Shown here: positions 55,229 through 63,756 of the stretch, in pieces | Layout of the letters: every line of letters begins with the position of its first letter | How positions within the stretch are numbered: the first letter of the stretch is position 1 | Assembly (NCBI GenBank): GCA_949298825.1 | Contig: CASFYB010000006.1 | Location: 21,935-85,934 of the forward strand | DNA from: an uncultured Helicobacter sp. | GTDB lineage: Bacteria > Campylobacterota > Campylobacteria > Campylobacterales > Helicobacteraceae | Reading direction: 5' to 3' | DNA length: 64,000 nucleotides | Position numbers and translations under genes: made by a program | The notes under the pieces: generated by a model | What the model saw: only the letters and a program-made list of their open reading frames with translations | Database searches by the model: none | What the model was told of the DNA's origin: nothing

Positions 55229-56407
55229 TTGGCAGAATCTAATGTTGTAGAGATTGCAAAAAGGCTTATTTCTTATCCTACCATCACCCCCAATGAATGT
55301 GGTATTTATGAATATATTAGTGAGGTTTTAAAAGATTTTAATATTTTGAGATTGGATAAAAATGAGGTAAAAAATCTTTTTTTATATCGTATTGTGGGGG
55401 AGAATGCTTCTAGCTTGATGCAAAAAATAGAGTTAGGAGAATATCAAGGTGAGCTTTTGCATTTTTGCTTTGCAGGGCATATTGATGTAGTACCACCAGG
55501 AGAGGGGTGGGAGAGTGATCCATTTTTACCAGAAATTAGGGGGGAGTATCTTTTGGGTCGTGGATCTCAGGATATGAAAGGAGGGGTGGCAGCCTTTTTG
55601 GATGCGCTTAGTCAAATATCAAAAAGCCAAGAGCATTCAAAGCCTATATTGTTTTCTGTGCTTTTGACTTCAGATGAAGAGGGGGTGGGGATTGATGGGA
55701 CTAGGTATGCGCTAGAATGCCTAGAATCTAAAAATTTGATTCCAAATTATGCCATCGTTGCTGAACCTACTTGTGTTGATAAATTTGGTGATATGATCAA
55801 GATCGGTAGGCGTGGCAGTATCAATGGTGTATTAAAAATTTATGGCAAGCAAGGGCATGTGGCTTATCCTGAAAAGTGTATCAACCCTGTGGAGCTTTTG
55901 GGCAAGAGATTAGGGGATTTAGCCGGATATGATCTTGATTTAGGGGATGAAAATTTTATGCCCTCAAAGCTTGTGATCACAGATATTAGAGGCGGGATGG
56001 AAGTGGTAAATGTGACGCCAAATGATTTAAAAATTATGTTTAATGTTAGAAATAGCACGCTTACAACTAAAGAAAGCCTAGAAAAGTATATTAAAAATAT
56101 TTTAGAGGGGCTAGAGTATGAGCTAGAGATAAGGGTTAGCTCAGAGCCTTTTATTAGCCAGAGAGATGGGGTATTGGTCTCTATTTTGCAAGAGAGTGTT
56201 AAAAAGGTGGCTAAAAATGAACCTGTCTTATCGACAAGTGGTGGGACTTCTGATGCAAGGTTTTTTGCTAAATATGGCTGTGAGGTAGCAGAGTTTGGCG
56301 TGTGCAATGATAGGATTCATAGCATTAATGAAAGAGTGAGAATCTCTGATCTCAAGCTTTTGAGCGCGGTATTTTGTGATGTGATAGAAAGTATAAAAGG
56401 AGCATAA
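55229..56407 (+). CDS. dapE: Succinyl-diaminopimelate desuccinylase
   Basis: DapE is a zinc-dependent M20-family amidohydrolase in lysine and meso-diaminopimelate synthesis for peptidoglycan. The motifs are FAGHIDVVPPGEGW, GRGSQDMKGGVAAFL and LTSDEEGVGIDGT. Near the C-terminus, TSGGTSDARFF is typical. The start is TTG at 55229, with GAGGAG six bases upstream; no ATG lies near. The 392-residue length fits. The YedF-like gene begins one base after the stop. Confidence 0.95.
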   Translation: MAESNVVEIAKRLISYPTITPNECGIYEYISEVLKDFNILRLDKNEVKNLFLYRIVGENASSLMQKIELGEYQGELLHFCFAGHIDVVPPGEGWESDPFLPEIRGEYLLGRGSQDMKGGVAAFLDALSQISKSQEHSKPILFSVLLTSDEEGVGIDGTRYALECLESKNLIPNYAIVAEPTCVDKFGDMIKIGRRGSINGVLKIYGKQGHVAYPEKCINPVELLGKRLGDLAGYDLDLGDENFMPSKLVITDIRGGMEVVNVTPNDLKIMFNVRNSTLTTKESLEKYIKNILEGLEYELEIRVSSEPFISQRDGVLVSILQESVKKVAKNEPVLSTSGGTSDARFFAKYGCEVAEFGVCNDRIHSINERVRISDLKLLSAVFCDVIESIKGA

Positions 56408-56408
56408 T

Positions 56409-56750
56409 ATGGCAAAGATTTTATTGCTTAAGAATGATAGGATTGGAGAGGATGAGAATGGGCTTGGCAATAAGCTTATAAATGGAGCATTGAGTATAGC
56501 CTATGATGAGGTAAAAAAGACAAAGGATTTAGAATGCATTATACTTATTAATAGAGGTGTGCTTTTGGCCACTAGGGAGAATGAAATGGCGCTAGAGGCG
56601 CTAAAGAATCTAAGTAATTTAGGTATAGAAGTGCTTATGTGTGCTACTTGTGTTGAGCATTTTGGTCTTGAGGATTTGGAGGTAGGCGAGGTAGTGAGTG
56701 CTAAGGTTATCATGCCTTTAATCTTGCAAAAGGAGGTAGTGAGCTTATGA
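56409..56750 (+). CDS. yedF: YedF-like selenium-metabolism sulfurtransferase-fold protein
   Basis: The 113 residues show a DsrE-like fold with KILLLKNDRIGEDENGLG near the start, then VLMCATCVEHFGLED near residues 77-91. This matches the C-terminal domain of YedF-type proteins, often found next to selD. The N-terminal TusA-like domain of full YedF is absent. The stop codon TGA overlaps the selD ATG (ATGA at 56747-56750). It probably helps with selenium delivery, but this is inferred from the neighbourhood. Confidence 0.8.
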   Translation: MAKILLLKNDRIGEDENGLGNKLINGALSIAYDEVKKTKDLECIILINRGVLLATRENEMALEALKNLSNLGIEVLMCATCVEHFGLEDLEVGEVVSAKVIMPLILQKEVVSL

Positions 56751-57805
56751 GTGATGAAATCTCTTTAACTCAATATGTCCAATGTGCTGGCTGAGCTGGA
56801 AAAGCAGGTCCGGGTGACCTCACACAACTTTTTCCCATCTTTAAACAAAAGCCAGATGATAGATTAATAGTCGGGTTTGAACATAGTGATGATAGTGGCG
56901 TTTATAGGTTAGATTCTGCGCTTGTGCAAGAAGTGGAAGCTTTGGATATGCTGATGGTTCAAAGTGTAGATTTTATCACGCCAGTGGTGGATGATCCTTA
57001 TACTTATGGACAGATTGCTGCTGCTAATGCATTGAGCGATATTTTTGCTATGGGAGCTGAGGCAAAAGTAGCGCTTAATCTCTTAATGTGGGATAAAGCT
57101 CATATAGATCATAAGATTCTAGCTGAGATTTTAAAGGGAGGGATGAGCAAGCTTAATGAGGCAAACTGCACCCTTTTAGGTGGGCATAGTATCATTGATA
57201 GAGAGCAGAAGTATGGACTTTGTGTGACTGGCTTTGCAAAGAAGGTTTGGCGCAACAATACTCCAAGAATTGGCGATGTTTTGATACTAAGCAAGCCAAT
57301 TGGTAGTGGGGTGATCACTACCGGGCTTAAAAATGGGGCTATAGCTATGAGTGAGGCTAGAGAGTGTATTGATTATATGGCGATGTTAAACCTAAAGGCA
57401 ATGCGCATAGCAAAAGAGTTTGATATACATGCTGCTACAGATATTACTGGGTTTGGCCTCATTGGTCATTTGCTAGAAATGTGCTCTAACGTGGCATTAG
57501 AGCTTTGGGGAGGCAAGATCAGCCAGTTTAGTGGTGTTGATAGTCTTTTATCTAAGGGCATTTTTGCTGGAGGAAGCAAGGCTAATTTTGAGCACTTTAG
57601 AGATAGGGTTAGTGATGATTTCAATGGAGATAGCAGGGTTTTTTATGATGCACAGACTTCAGGTGGAATTGTTTTTGCTTTATGCAGGGAAGAAGCAGAG
57701 AAGCTGCTAGATAAGCTGCGGTGTGCAGGATATGAGCATGCTAGTATTATCGGAACATTTATAAGCCCTAAAGAGGGTGATAAAAAAAGGATTTTTCTAA
57801 AATGA
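56747..57805 (+). CDS. selD: Selenide, water dikinase SelD (selenocysteine-containing)
   Basis: SelD makes selenophosphate from selenide and ATP, for selenocysteine and 2-selenouridine. Read through the in-frame TGA at 56792-56794 (Sec16), the frame gives 352 residues: SLTQYVQCAGU, then AGKAGPGDL, aligning to Cys17 and Lys20 of E. coli SelD, with Lys19 here. Later motifs include VDFITPVVDDPYTYGQIAAAN and AATDITGFGLIGHL. Standard ORF calling would start it at 56924 and lose the active site. ATG overlaps the yedF stop by ATGA; its own stop overlaps the lipoprotein start by ATGA. Confidence 0.95.
56792..56820 (+). promoter_or_regulatory. Sec UGA codon and bacterial SECIS-like hairpin in selD
   Basis: The UGA at 56792-56794 is followed by a hairpin in which AGGTC (56806-56810) pairs with GACCT (56816-56820) around the loop CGGGT. 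The loop starts 17 bases after the UGA, and the guanines there resemble the SelB-binding feature of known bacterial SECIS elements. The hairpin lies within the coding sequence, as is usual in bacteria. Confidence 0.75.
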
Positions 57806-58446
57806 ATTGGTTAAAGCAGTTAGCATTGATAGTAACTTTTTTGATTTTTGCAGGTTGTGCAAAAAATTTACAAATGGGGTACTATTCAGTTTTAGATAAG
57901 GATTATCGTTTTAATATTAATGCCCCTGTGCTTATTATGCATGATGTAAATGATTTATTATCAGCCTACTATACAGATTTAGTGATTTATGAGCTTACAA
58001 AGCGTGGTTTTACAAGCATTTACAAGCAGACAGAGTTGCCTATCCGTCGTGCACGAAATGTGATTTTCTTGCGTCTTTATAAGGATGTGAAGTCTTATCC
58101 TAGTGTGAGCTATAACTATAGTATAGTTAATGATGGAGTGGTTTCATCTTGTTATTTTTATGGGGAAAAGTTTTTTTGCGATAATGCACCTCAAAAAAGC
58201 TTTAACCTTACAGATTTTACTCAAAGGATGGATTACTCTTTAACCTACCATTTTACGCTAGATTGGTATGATACGCATACAAGACAGCGCGTGTTATATG
58301 TAGATGGACGTGCTTTTGGTAAGACTTGTGGCTATAGCTATATTTTCCGTGATTTGGTTTATCAGACAATTAATCGCATTGACTTTACGCGTGAAGAGCA
58401 GTACACGTTTAATTCGCCAATGCCACATTATTGGACTTGTGATTAA
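57802..58446 (+). CDS. Conserved lipoprotein between selD and queD
   Basis: A 214-residue protein with a lipobox at Cys19 (LIFAGCA). The mature part has a mixed alpha/beta look, with VIYELTKRGFTSIYKQ and paired cysteines (SCYFYGEKFFC, then FGKTCGYSY). I know of no function. It overlaps both neighbours by ATGA or TAATG, so it is part of the selD-queD-queE run. A lipoprotein in the same region of H. pylori is my only analogue. Confidence 0.75.
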   Translation: MNWLKQLALIVTFLIFAGCAKNLQMGYYSVLDKDYRFNINAPVLIMHDVNDLLSAYYTDLVIYELTKRGFTSIYKQTELPIRRARNVIFLRLYKDVKSYPSVSYNYSIVNDGVVSSCYFYGEKFFCDNAPQKSFNLTDFTQRMDYSLTYHFTLDWYDTHTRQRVLYVDGRAFGKTCGYSYIFRDLVYQTINRIDFTREEQYTFNSPMPHYWTCD

Positions 58447-59066
58447 TGATTATCCGTCGAAGCTTTAAATTTTGTGCTGCTCATATTGTGAGAAATTGCA
58501 CTTCTAAGCGTTGCTCATCTAGTTTGCATGGGCATAATTATGTAGTGGAAATTTTTGTAAGTGCTAATAAGTTAGATAATGCAGGGATGATTCTAGATTT
58601 TGGTATTTTTAAAAATGAGATCGCAGACTTTATTGATGGATTTGATCATGGCTATCATTTTTGGAAACTTGAAAATAAAGAACTACAAGACTTTGTCTAT
58701 CAAAATTCAGCCAGGCATATTGCCTTAAGCCATAATCCAAGTGCTGAAAATTATGCTTTGCTTTTTTTATATTTTATTGATAAGATTATTGGGGCGACTA
58801 GTTTTGGAAATAATGAGGGTGAGATTAAGGTGCAATCAGTACGCGTGCATGAGACAGATCATGGCTATGCTGAGGCTTTTAGGACAGATTTAGAAAATGA
58901 GAATTTTATGCAGAATCTAAATTTGGATTCTATTGAGTTTAGCAAGGCTATAACACAAGAGTGGAAAGATGAAAAGATGATGCAAAAGCTTAAGGATTTT
59001 TATGCTTCTTCTTTGGCTAAAAAGCCTTTTGTTTATACTCGCCCAACCCAACAGATACAAAAATAG
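58446..59066 (+). CDS. queD: 6-carboxytetrahydropterin synthase QueD
   Basis: QueD makes 6-carboxytetrahydropterin, the second step to queuosine. The zinc histidines appear as FKFCAAHIV and SLHGHNYVVEIFV, and the catalytic Cys lies in NCTSKRCSSSLHGH. The 206 residues are longer than the ~120-residue E. coli form, with a C-terminal extension from about residue 140. queE follows at two bases, completing an early queuosine pair. Confidence 0.92.
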   Translation: MIIRRSFKFCAAHIVRNCTSKRCSSSLHGHNYVVEIFVSANKLDNAGMILDFGIFKNEIADFIDGFDHGYHFWKLENKELQDFVYQNSARHIALSHNPSAENYALLFLYFIDKIIGATSFGNNEGEIKVQSVRVHETDHGYAEAFRTDLENENFMQNLNLDSIEFSKAITQEWKDEKMMQKLKDFYASSLAKKPFVYTRPTQQIQK

Positions 59067-59068
59067 TA

Positions 59069-59821
59069 ATGCTAAAAATTTCAGAAATTTTTTATAGTAT
59101 TCAAGGTGAGGGAAAGTATGTGGGGACTCCTAGTGTATTTGTGCGAGTTGGAGGGTGCAATCTATCTTGCCAAGGGTTTGGCATTAGGGTAAAAAAGGGA
59201 GATAAAGAGATTGTAGGCTGTGATAGTATCTATGCAGCTAATGCGGCCTTTAGTGATGAGTGGGTGGTCTATAAAGATAAGCAAAGTTTGATTGATGCTA
59301 TTTTGCATTGCGTACAAGAAGAGGATATACCTTTTGATATTGTGTTAACTGGTGGGGAGCCTAGCCTATATTTTAGGGATGAGGTGCTTCTTGGGGCATG
59401 TGAGTATTTTTTGGACCATCATCATAGGATTAGTGTTGAGAGTAATGGTAGTGTATTGTTTGATTTTAATCCTATTTTAGAGGCATTTAGCTTTACTTTG
59501 AGCGTAAAATTAAGCAATGCTAAAGAATCTAGAGCGATCAATATTGCTGCGTTGCAAAATATCCTAGATCATGCGCGTGAAGTGAACTTTAAATTTGTGC
59601 TAGATAGGGCTATGTGCGAGAGTGGTGAGGCACAAAAAGAGATCAATGATATCCTTTCTAGATTGTGCGGTAGTTATGAGGTTTTTTTGATGCCATTAGG
59701 GACAGAGACTAAAGAGCTTGATGAAAATTTAGAAGCGATTTTAAAGCTGGCAATGAAGCAGGGTTTTAGAGTGGCAGATAGGTTGCATATTAGGCTTTTT
59801 GGAGATAGGAGAGGAGTTTAG
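59069..59821 (+). CDS. queE: 7-carboxy-7-deazaguanine synthase QueE (unusual Cys spacing)
   Basis: QueE is a radical SAM enzyme that makes 7-carboxy-7-deazaguanine. The start FYSIQGEGKYVGTPSVFVRV is classic QueE. The cluster cysteines are Cys30, Cys34 and Cys51 (GGCNLSCQGFG, then IVGCDSIY), so the usual CxxxCxxC is replaced by CX3CX16C. The third ligand is displaced by an insertion, as in some known QueE groups. VLTGGEPSLY follows. At 250 residues the length fits. It ends in a palindrome shared with sodB. Confidence 0.9.
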   Translation: MLKISEIFYSIQGEGKYVGTPSVFVRVGGCNLSCQGFGIRVKKGDKEIVGCDSIYAANAAFSDEWVVYKDKQSLIDAILHCVQEEDIPFDIVLTGGEPSLYFRDEVLLGACEYFLDHHHRISVESNGSVLFDFNPILEAFSFTLSVKLSNAKESRAINIAALQNILDHAREVNFKFVLDRAMCESGEAQKEINDILSRLCGSYEVFLMPLGTETKELDENLEAILKLAMKQGFRVADRLHIRLFGDRRGV

Positions 59822-59845
59822 ATTCTAGCCAGGCTAGAATCTAAA
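59817..59845. terminator. Bidirectional palindrome between queE and sodB
   Basis: TTTAGATTCTAGCC and GGCTAGAATCTAAA form a perfect 14-bp inverted repeat around one base. It overlaps the queE stop and lies four bases from the sodB stop on the other strand. A-rich sequence on one side and T-rich sequence on the other suit a terminator in both directions. Confidence 0.7.
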
Positions 59846-59848
59846 ATA

Positions 59849-60499
59849 TTAAGATCTTTTGTTTAGTTCTGGAACATAGACATTGATGTAGTGTTTAATA
59901 GAATTGATACCTTCTTTTAATGCATAGTTATAAGCTTCAGAGACAAACTCCCAGTTAATGTGATTGAAGAATTTTTCTAAATAAGCAGGGCGAGCATTTT
60001 TATGATCAACATAATAGGCATGTTCCCAAACATCTACTACAAGTAGTGGGACTTTATTTTGAGTGATAGGAGTGGCTGCATTGCTAGTTTGGACGATCTC
60101 TAGTTTTTTGCTTGCAGGGTCTAGTACTAGCCAACACCAACCAGAGCCAAAAAGAGTAGTAGCCAAGGAGAGGAATTTTTCTTTAAAACCATCTAGGCTT
60201 CCAAACTCTGCATTAATCGCAGAATCAAATTCAGCACTTCTAGTGGTCGCTTTTGGAGTGATGCAGTCCCAATAAAAATCATGATTATAAACTTGAGCAG
60301 CGTTGTTAAAAAGACCACCATTTGCTTTGGTGATGATCTCATAAAGATCGGCATTTTCAAACTCTGTACCTTTAATGAGATTATTAAGATTATTTACATA
60401 GGTTTGATGATGTTTTCCATAGTGATATTCAAATGTAGTAGGGCTTAAAAAATCCCCCATAGAGTTTTTATCATAAGGTAATTTTCTTAGTTCAAACAT
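59849..60499 (-). CDS. sodB: Iron superoxide dismutase
   Basis: SodB dismutates superoxide to oxygen and peroxide. The metal ligands are in HYGKHHQTYVNNLNNLI, YNHDFYWDCI and VVDVWEHAYYVDHKN. The last segment and GGLFNNAAQVYNHDFYW are characteristic of the Fe/Mn family, and the Gln position fits the iron form. The 216 residues include a slightly extended C-terminus (HYINVYVPELNKRS). AGGAG lies before the ATG. It converges on queE. Confidence 0.95.
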   Translation of the reverse strand: MFELRKLPYDKNSMGDFLSPTTFEYHYGKHHQTYVNNLNNLIKGTEFENADLYEIITKANGGLFNNAAQVYNHDFYWDCITPKATTRSAEFDSAINAEFGSLDGFKEKFLSLATTLFGSGWCWLVLDPASKKLEIVQTSNAATPITQNKVPLLVVDVWEHAYYVDHKNARPAYLEKFFNHINWEFVSEAYNYALKEGINSIKHYINVYVPELNKRS

Positions 60500-60609
60500 A
60501 TTATTCTCCTATATTTTTTTGATTTTTATCCAAATTTTGACGTTTCATGCCACCGATGGATGAAGTTATTGTAGCTGAAAATTTTAAAATAGAGCTTATG
60601 CCCATAAAG

Positions 60610-61428
60610 CTAGAATCGATAAAGATAAGTGATGCGGATAGCCGCATTTAATCTAAAGGTCGCCTGATAGCCGCTGGCAGGATCCCAGATATCTTTATTG
60701 ACTAGAGCATATTCTACAAATTTATAAGAAACTCCAAATTGATGATTCTTGAAGTAGTAGTGGATCCCGACAAAAGGATAAAGACCGCTATTTATAAGAA
60801 TGCTCGGCTTTGTAGTAAGCTTGTCAACATTACTTTTATCGCTATTTGGGATATACCATTCTGCATTATAGCCTACACCACCATCAATACCAAAGCTATG
60901 CTTTTGTGTGGTCACTAAATCAAGCAAAAGGGCTGTTTCTACTCCAGCTGAAACTGGGATATAGCTTTGATGATATTCGATAGCAGGATCGGCCACAGCT
61001 TGATTGGCAGGGACAATCTTAAAGGCTTTGATTCTAGCATCAGCAGGACCACCTACCTGTCCCATCGCAGAGATGCGTACACCCAGGACTTTGCCCATAT
61101 AAAATTGATAGCCTAAGATTAAACCCGCATTTAATGATGGTGTGACAGCAGTTAGCTTGCTAAAGCCATTGGCAATGGCATCTACGGTAAATTTCTTTAG
61201 CCAAACTCCAGTACCCAGGATAAAGCCATTTTTGCTAACACGCAAGTCTTCATTATCGCCATTTTTGGTTGTCGCTTCTTTGATAAGGTTGTCTAATGTT
61301 TTTTCTACAGTGCTGCTAGAATATTTCTTAAGCAAGTCTAGTGGTAAGTCATTTAGATTTTTATCTTCTTCTTTGCCATATGCAAACACTAAAAAAGCAA
61401 CAAAAAGCAACGGGACAAAAAATCTCAT
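60610..61428 (-). CDS. Outer-membrane beta-barrel protein
   Basis: The start at ATG 61428 gives a clean signal peptide (MRFFVPLLFVAFLVFAYG), with AAGGAA upstream. A longer reading frame upstream adds charged residues and no signal. The 272-residue protein has a helical linker, then NGFILGTGVWL as the first strand, and ends in ITYLYRF. It belongs to the same small-barrel group as the genes at 18733-20965 and 48819. It stands alone between sodB and the transporter. Confidence 0.8.
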   Translation of the reverse strand: MRFFVPLLFVAFLVFAYGKEEDKNLNDLPLDLLKKYSSSTVEKTLDNLIKEATTKNGDNEDLRVSKNGFILGTGVWLKKFTVDAIANGFSKLTAVTPSLNAGLILGYQFYMGKVLGVRISAMGQVGGPADARIKAFKIVPANQAVADPAIEYHQSYIPVSAGVETALLLDLVTTQKHSFGIDGGVGYNAEWYIPNSDKSNVDKLTTKPSILINSGLYPFVGIHYYFKNHQFGVSYKFVEYALVNKDIWDPASGYQATFRLNAAIRITYLYRF

Positions 61429-61652
61429 TATATTCCTTTTTATATTTATGGTTTTAAGTATCAGACTTTTAGGTTTTTTGATAAAAATCTCAAAATAAAC
61501 CTGCAGATAAACTAAGTCAAAGCATCCTGCTGCCAAATCATATTGAAAAATTCATGCGTATTTTAGCATAAAAATCGCTCTTGTGGCGTTGTGTCCAGCT
61601 TTTGACCAAAACTTGATAAATATCCAAAATACTAAAGATTATATAGAGTAGG

Positions 61653-61661
61653 TGGTATAAT
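61653..61661 (+). promoter_or_regulatory. Extended -10 promoter for the DASS transporter
   Basis: TGGTATAAT (TG, one base, perfect TATAAT) lies 31 bases before the transporter ATG. Confidence 0.6.
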
Positions 61662-61692
61662 TTTAAATTGCAATGGCAAAGAAGGAGGAGAG

Positions 61693-63156
61693 ATGTTGAA
61701 GAAATACTGGAAGTTTATATTGCCTATTTTAATAGGGCTTTTATTATTGGCTATCCCCGCACCTGGTGGTCTTAGTGAGGGAGCTTGGATATATTTTGCA
61801 ATTTTTATGGTTGTTGTAGTAGGGTTGGTTCTTGAGCCTATACCTGGAGCGTTGATTGGCCTTATGGGAGTGGGGGTTTTAGTCTGGCTTAAATTAGGTC
61901 CAGTTGGTAGCACAGATCCTAGCTCTAATATTTCAGCAAGTGCTGCTATTAAGTGGGGGTTGGCTGGTTTTTCAAATTCCACAGTTTGGCTTATCTTTGC
62001 AGCTTTTATGCTGGGGTTAGGATATGAGAAGAGTGGACTTGGACGTCGTATAGCTCTGTTTTTGGTCAAGACTTTAGGTCGTAAGACATTGGGGCTAGGG
62101 TATGCTATAGCGATTGCTGATGGGATTTTGGCTCCATTTATTCCTTCAAACTCTGCTCGTAGCGGGGGTATTATTTATCCTATTGTCTCATCTATCCCCC
62201 CGATGCTTGGTAGCTATCCAGATAATGGTGCAAGGAAAATCGGAGGGTATTTAGTGTGGGTAAGCTTAGCAGCTACTTGCGTGACTAGCTCAATGTTTTT
62301 TACTGGATTAGCTCCTAATCTTTTGGCTATGGAAACAGCAGTAAAAAGTGGGTTTAGTGGTATTTCTTGGATGGGATGGTTTATTAGCTTTGCTCCTTGT
62401 GGAATCTTGCTTTTTATTTTAACTCCACTTTTAGCCTACTATATTTATCCACCAGAGATTAAGGGATCCAAGGAGGCTAGTAGCTGGGCTTCAGATGAGC
62501 TCAAAAAAATGGGCAAAATGCAGATCAAAGAATATTTAATGATCTCTTTAGCAGTATTTGCCTTGGTGTTTTGGATTGGCGGGAGTAGTTTTGGGGTAGA
62601 TTCCACAACAGTGGCGCTAAGCGTAATGATCGGTATGGTTTTGCTCGGGATTATTGAATGGAATGATATCTTGGGCAATAGAGCAGCCTGGAATGTTTTG
62701 GCATGGTTTGGATCTTTGGTGACTTTAGCAGGGGGATTAAAAAATGTAGGTTTCTTGGATTTTCTGGCCAATGTGGGCGAGAGCTATTTACAAGGTTTTA
62801 ATCCCAATGTAGCAGTTATTGGGCTTGTGATTTTATTTTATTTATTGCACTATTTCTTTGCATCCACGACAGCACATGTGACAGCGCTACTAGCGTTATT
62901 TATGGCAGTGGGTGGCAAGATTGCAGGGATAGATGTGGATCAAATGACGCTTTTGATGTTGCTTAGTCTTGGGATCATGGGGATAATCACTCCTTATGGT
63001 ACTGGACCAAGTCCAGTATGGTATGGTAGTGGCTATATAAAAAGTAGTGATTTTTGGCGACTAGGCTTTATTTTTGGTGCTATTTATTTAGTCGTATTTT
63101 TGCTTGTTTGTGTGCCATGGGTAAGGGGATTTGCATTTAAGTTTATAGGAGGTTGA
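61693..63156 (+). CDS. Sodium-coupled dicarboxylate or anion transporter (DASS family)
   Basis: The 487-residue inner-membrane protein has about twelve hydrophobic helices. The sodium and substrate loops of the family are visible as FSNSTVWLIFAAFMLG, FIPSNSARSGG and STTAHVTALLALF. The closest relatives are 2-oxoglutarate/malate translocators. The substrate is inferred. In H. pylori the homologue lies beside mnmG; here it is separate. GAAGGAGGAG before the ATG is a strong ribosome site. Confidence 0.9.
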   Translation: MLKKYWKFILPILIGLLLLAIPAPGGLSEGAWIYFAIFMVVVVGLVLEPIPGALIGLMGVGVLVWLKLGPVGSTDPSSNISASAAIKWGLAGFSNSTVWLIFAAFMLGLGYEKSGLGRRIALFLVKTLGRKTLGLGYAIAIADGILAPFIPSNSARSGGIIYPIVSSIPPMLGSYPDNGARKIGGYLVWVSLAATCVTSSMFFTGLAPNLLAMETAVKSGFSGISWMGWFISFAPCGILLFILTPLLAYYIYPPEIKGSKEASSWASDELKKMGKMQIKEYLMISLAVFALVFWIGGSSFGVDSTTVALSVMIGMVLLGIIEWNDILGNRAAWNVLAWFGSLVTLAGGLKNVGFLDFLANVGESYLQGFNPNVAVIGLVILFYLLHYFFASTTAHVTALLALFMAVGGKIAGIDVDQMTLLMLLSLGIMGIITPYGTGPSPVWYGSGYIKSSDFWRLGFIFGAIYLVVFLLVCVPWVRGFAFKFIGG

Positions 63157-63175
63157 TTTCTTCTCCTATTTTTTA
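63145..63175 (+). terminator. Terminator of the DASS transporter gene
   Basis: ATAGGAG pairs with CTCCTAT around an 11-base loop, followed by six T residues. The stem includes the last codons of the transporter. Confidence 0.7.
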
Positions 63176-63233
63176 TTATCCATGATCCTGTCTATTCTTG
63201 CTTAGGGGATGCTAAATCTGTTCTTTCATCCAT

Positions 63234-63253
63234 CCCCCCCCCCCTTTTTTTTT
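63234..63253. repeat. C11-T9 homopolymer tract
   Basis: Eleven C residues (63234-63244) run directly into nine T residues (63245-63253). It lies 78 bases after the transporter stop in sequence without a clear gene. On the minus strand a poly-G tract is followed at once by ATG and a 13-codon frame. Homopolymers of this length change in size often in Helicobacter, and can act as phase-variable switches. Confidence 0.8.
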
Positions 63254-63387
63254 ATCTACATTTATGTTGCTTAATCCGTTTGTTTTGCATTGCGCCTTAC
63301 AACAAGTGCAAGATTCTCGCATACTCTTTCTTAGCCCTTATCCATTCCTCCCCACTTTTATTCTTTATTTTTTCCACTCTTTTCCCT

Positions 63388-63451
63388 CTCTTACCATCAT
63401 TGCTTGCTATGTAATAAAGGAAATCCAAAAGACCTACAATGATGGCAAGAG
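63388..63451. repeat. Imperfect inverted repeat in the terminal non-coding region
   Basis: CTCTTACCATCATTG (63388-63402) and CAATGATGGCAAGAG (63437-63451) pair over 15 positions with one mismatch, with a 34-base spacer. Each arm read outward begins ATGATGG, followed by AAGAGA, and could start a tiny open frame (for example ATGATGGCAAGAGAAAG). It may be a small repeat element; I cannot search for other copies. Confidence 0.55.
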
Positions 63452-63607
63452 AAAGAAAGTTGGAATCTAAAATCTTTTAAAACCAAATCACTTTAAGTAT
63501 TTAATAATCTAACAATTCAGAATCAAAATAATTCTTAGAAACTAAAACTTTAATCTAAGAGTTAAAGAACTAGAAATAATTTAAATCACTTAAAATCAAA
63601 CTCATTA

Positions 63608-63629
63608 TATTTCTATCTTTATAGAAATA
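63608..63629. repeat. Short hairpin TATTTCTAT/ATAGAAATA
   Basis: A 9-bp inverted repeat with loop CTTT in A-rich sequence. It has no T run. Confidence 0.45.
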
Positions 63630-63756
63630 CTTCTAAAGCTAAAACATTTAAAAGCTAAAGCACTTAAAACTAAGATTCTAAGAATCTAAAACTAAAACAA
63701 GGTAAAAATCTAAAGCAATTAAGAACAATCTAAATCATTAAAAACAATCTAAAACA

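Noticed and set aside
56924..57805. selD as a 293-residue protein starting at 56924
   Set aside because: The SelD active site is encoded just upstream in the same frame and is separated only by one TGA with a SECIS-like hairpin, so the longer selenocysteine reading is better.
61429..61536. An N-terminal extension of the barrel protein at 60610
   Set aside because: The extra residues are charged and mixed, and a good ribosome site with a signal peptide starts at 61428.
63264..63470. A 68-codon plus-strand open frame after the C11-T9 tract
   Set aside because: It has no ribosome site, an odd composition and runs through an inverted repeat. An antisense frame in the same place reads almost as well, so neither is a convincing gene.
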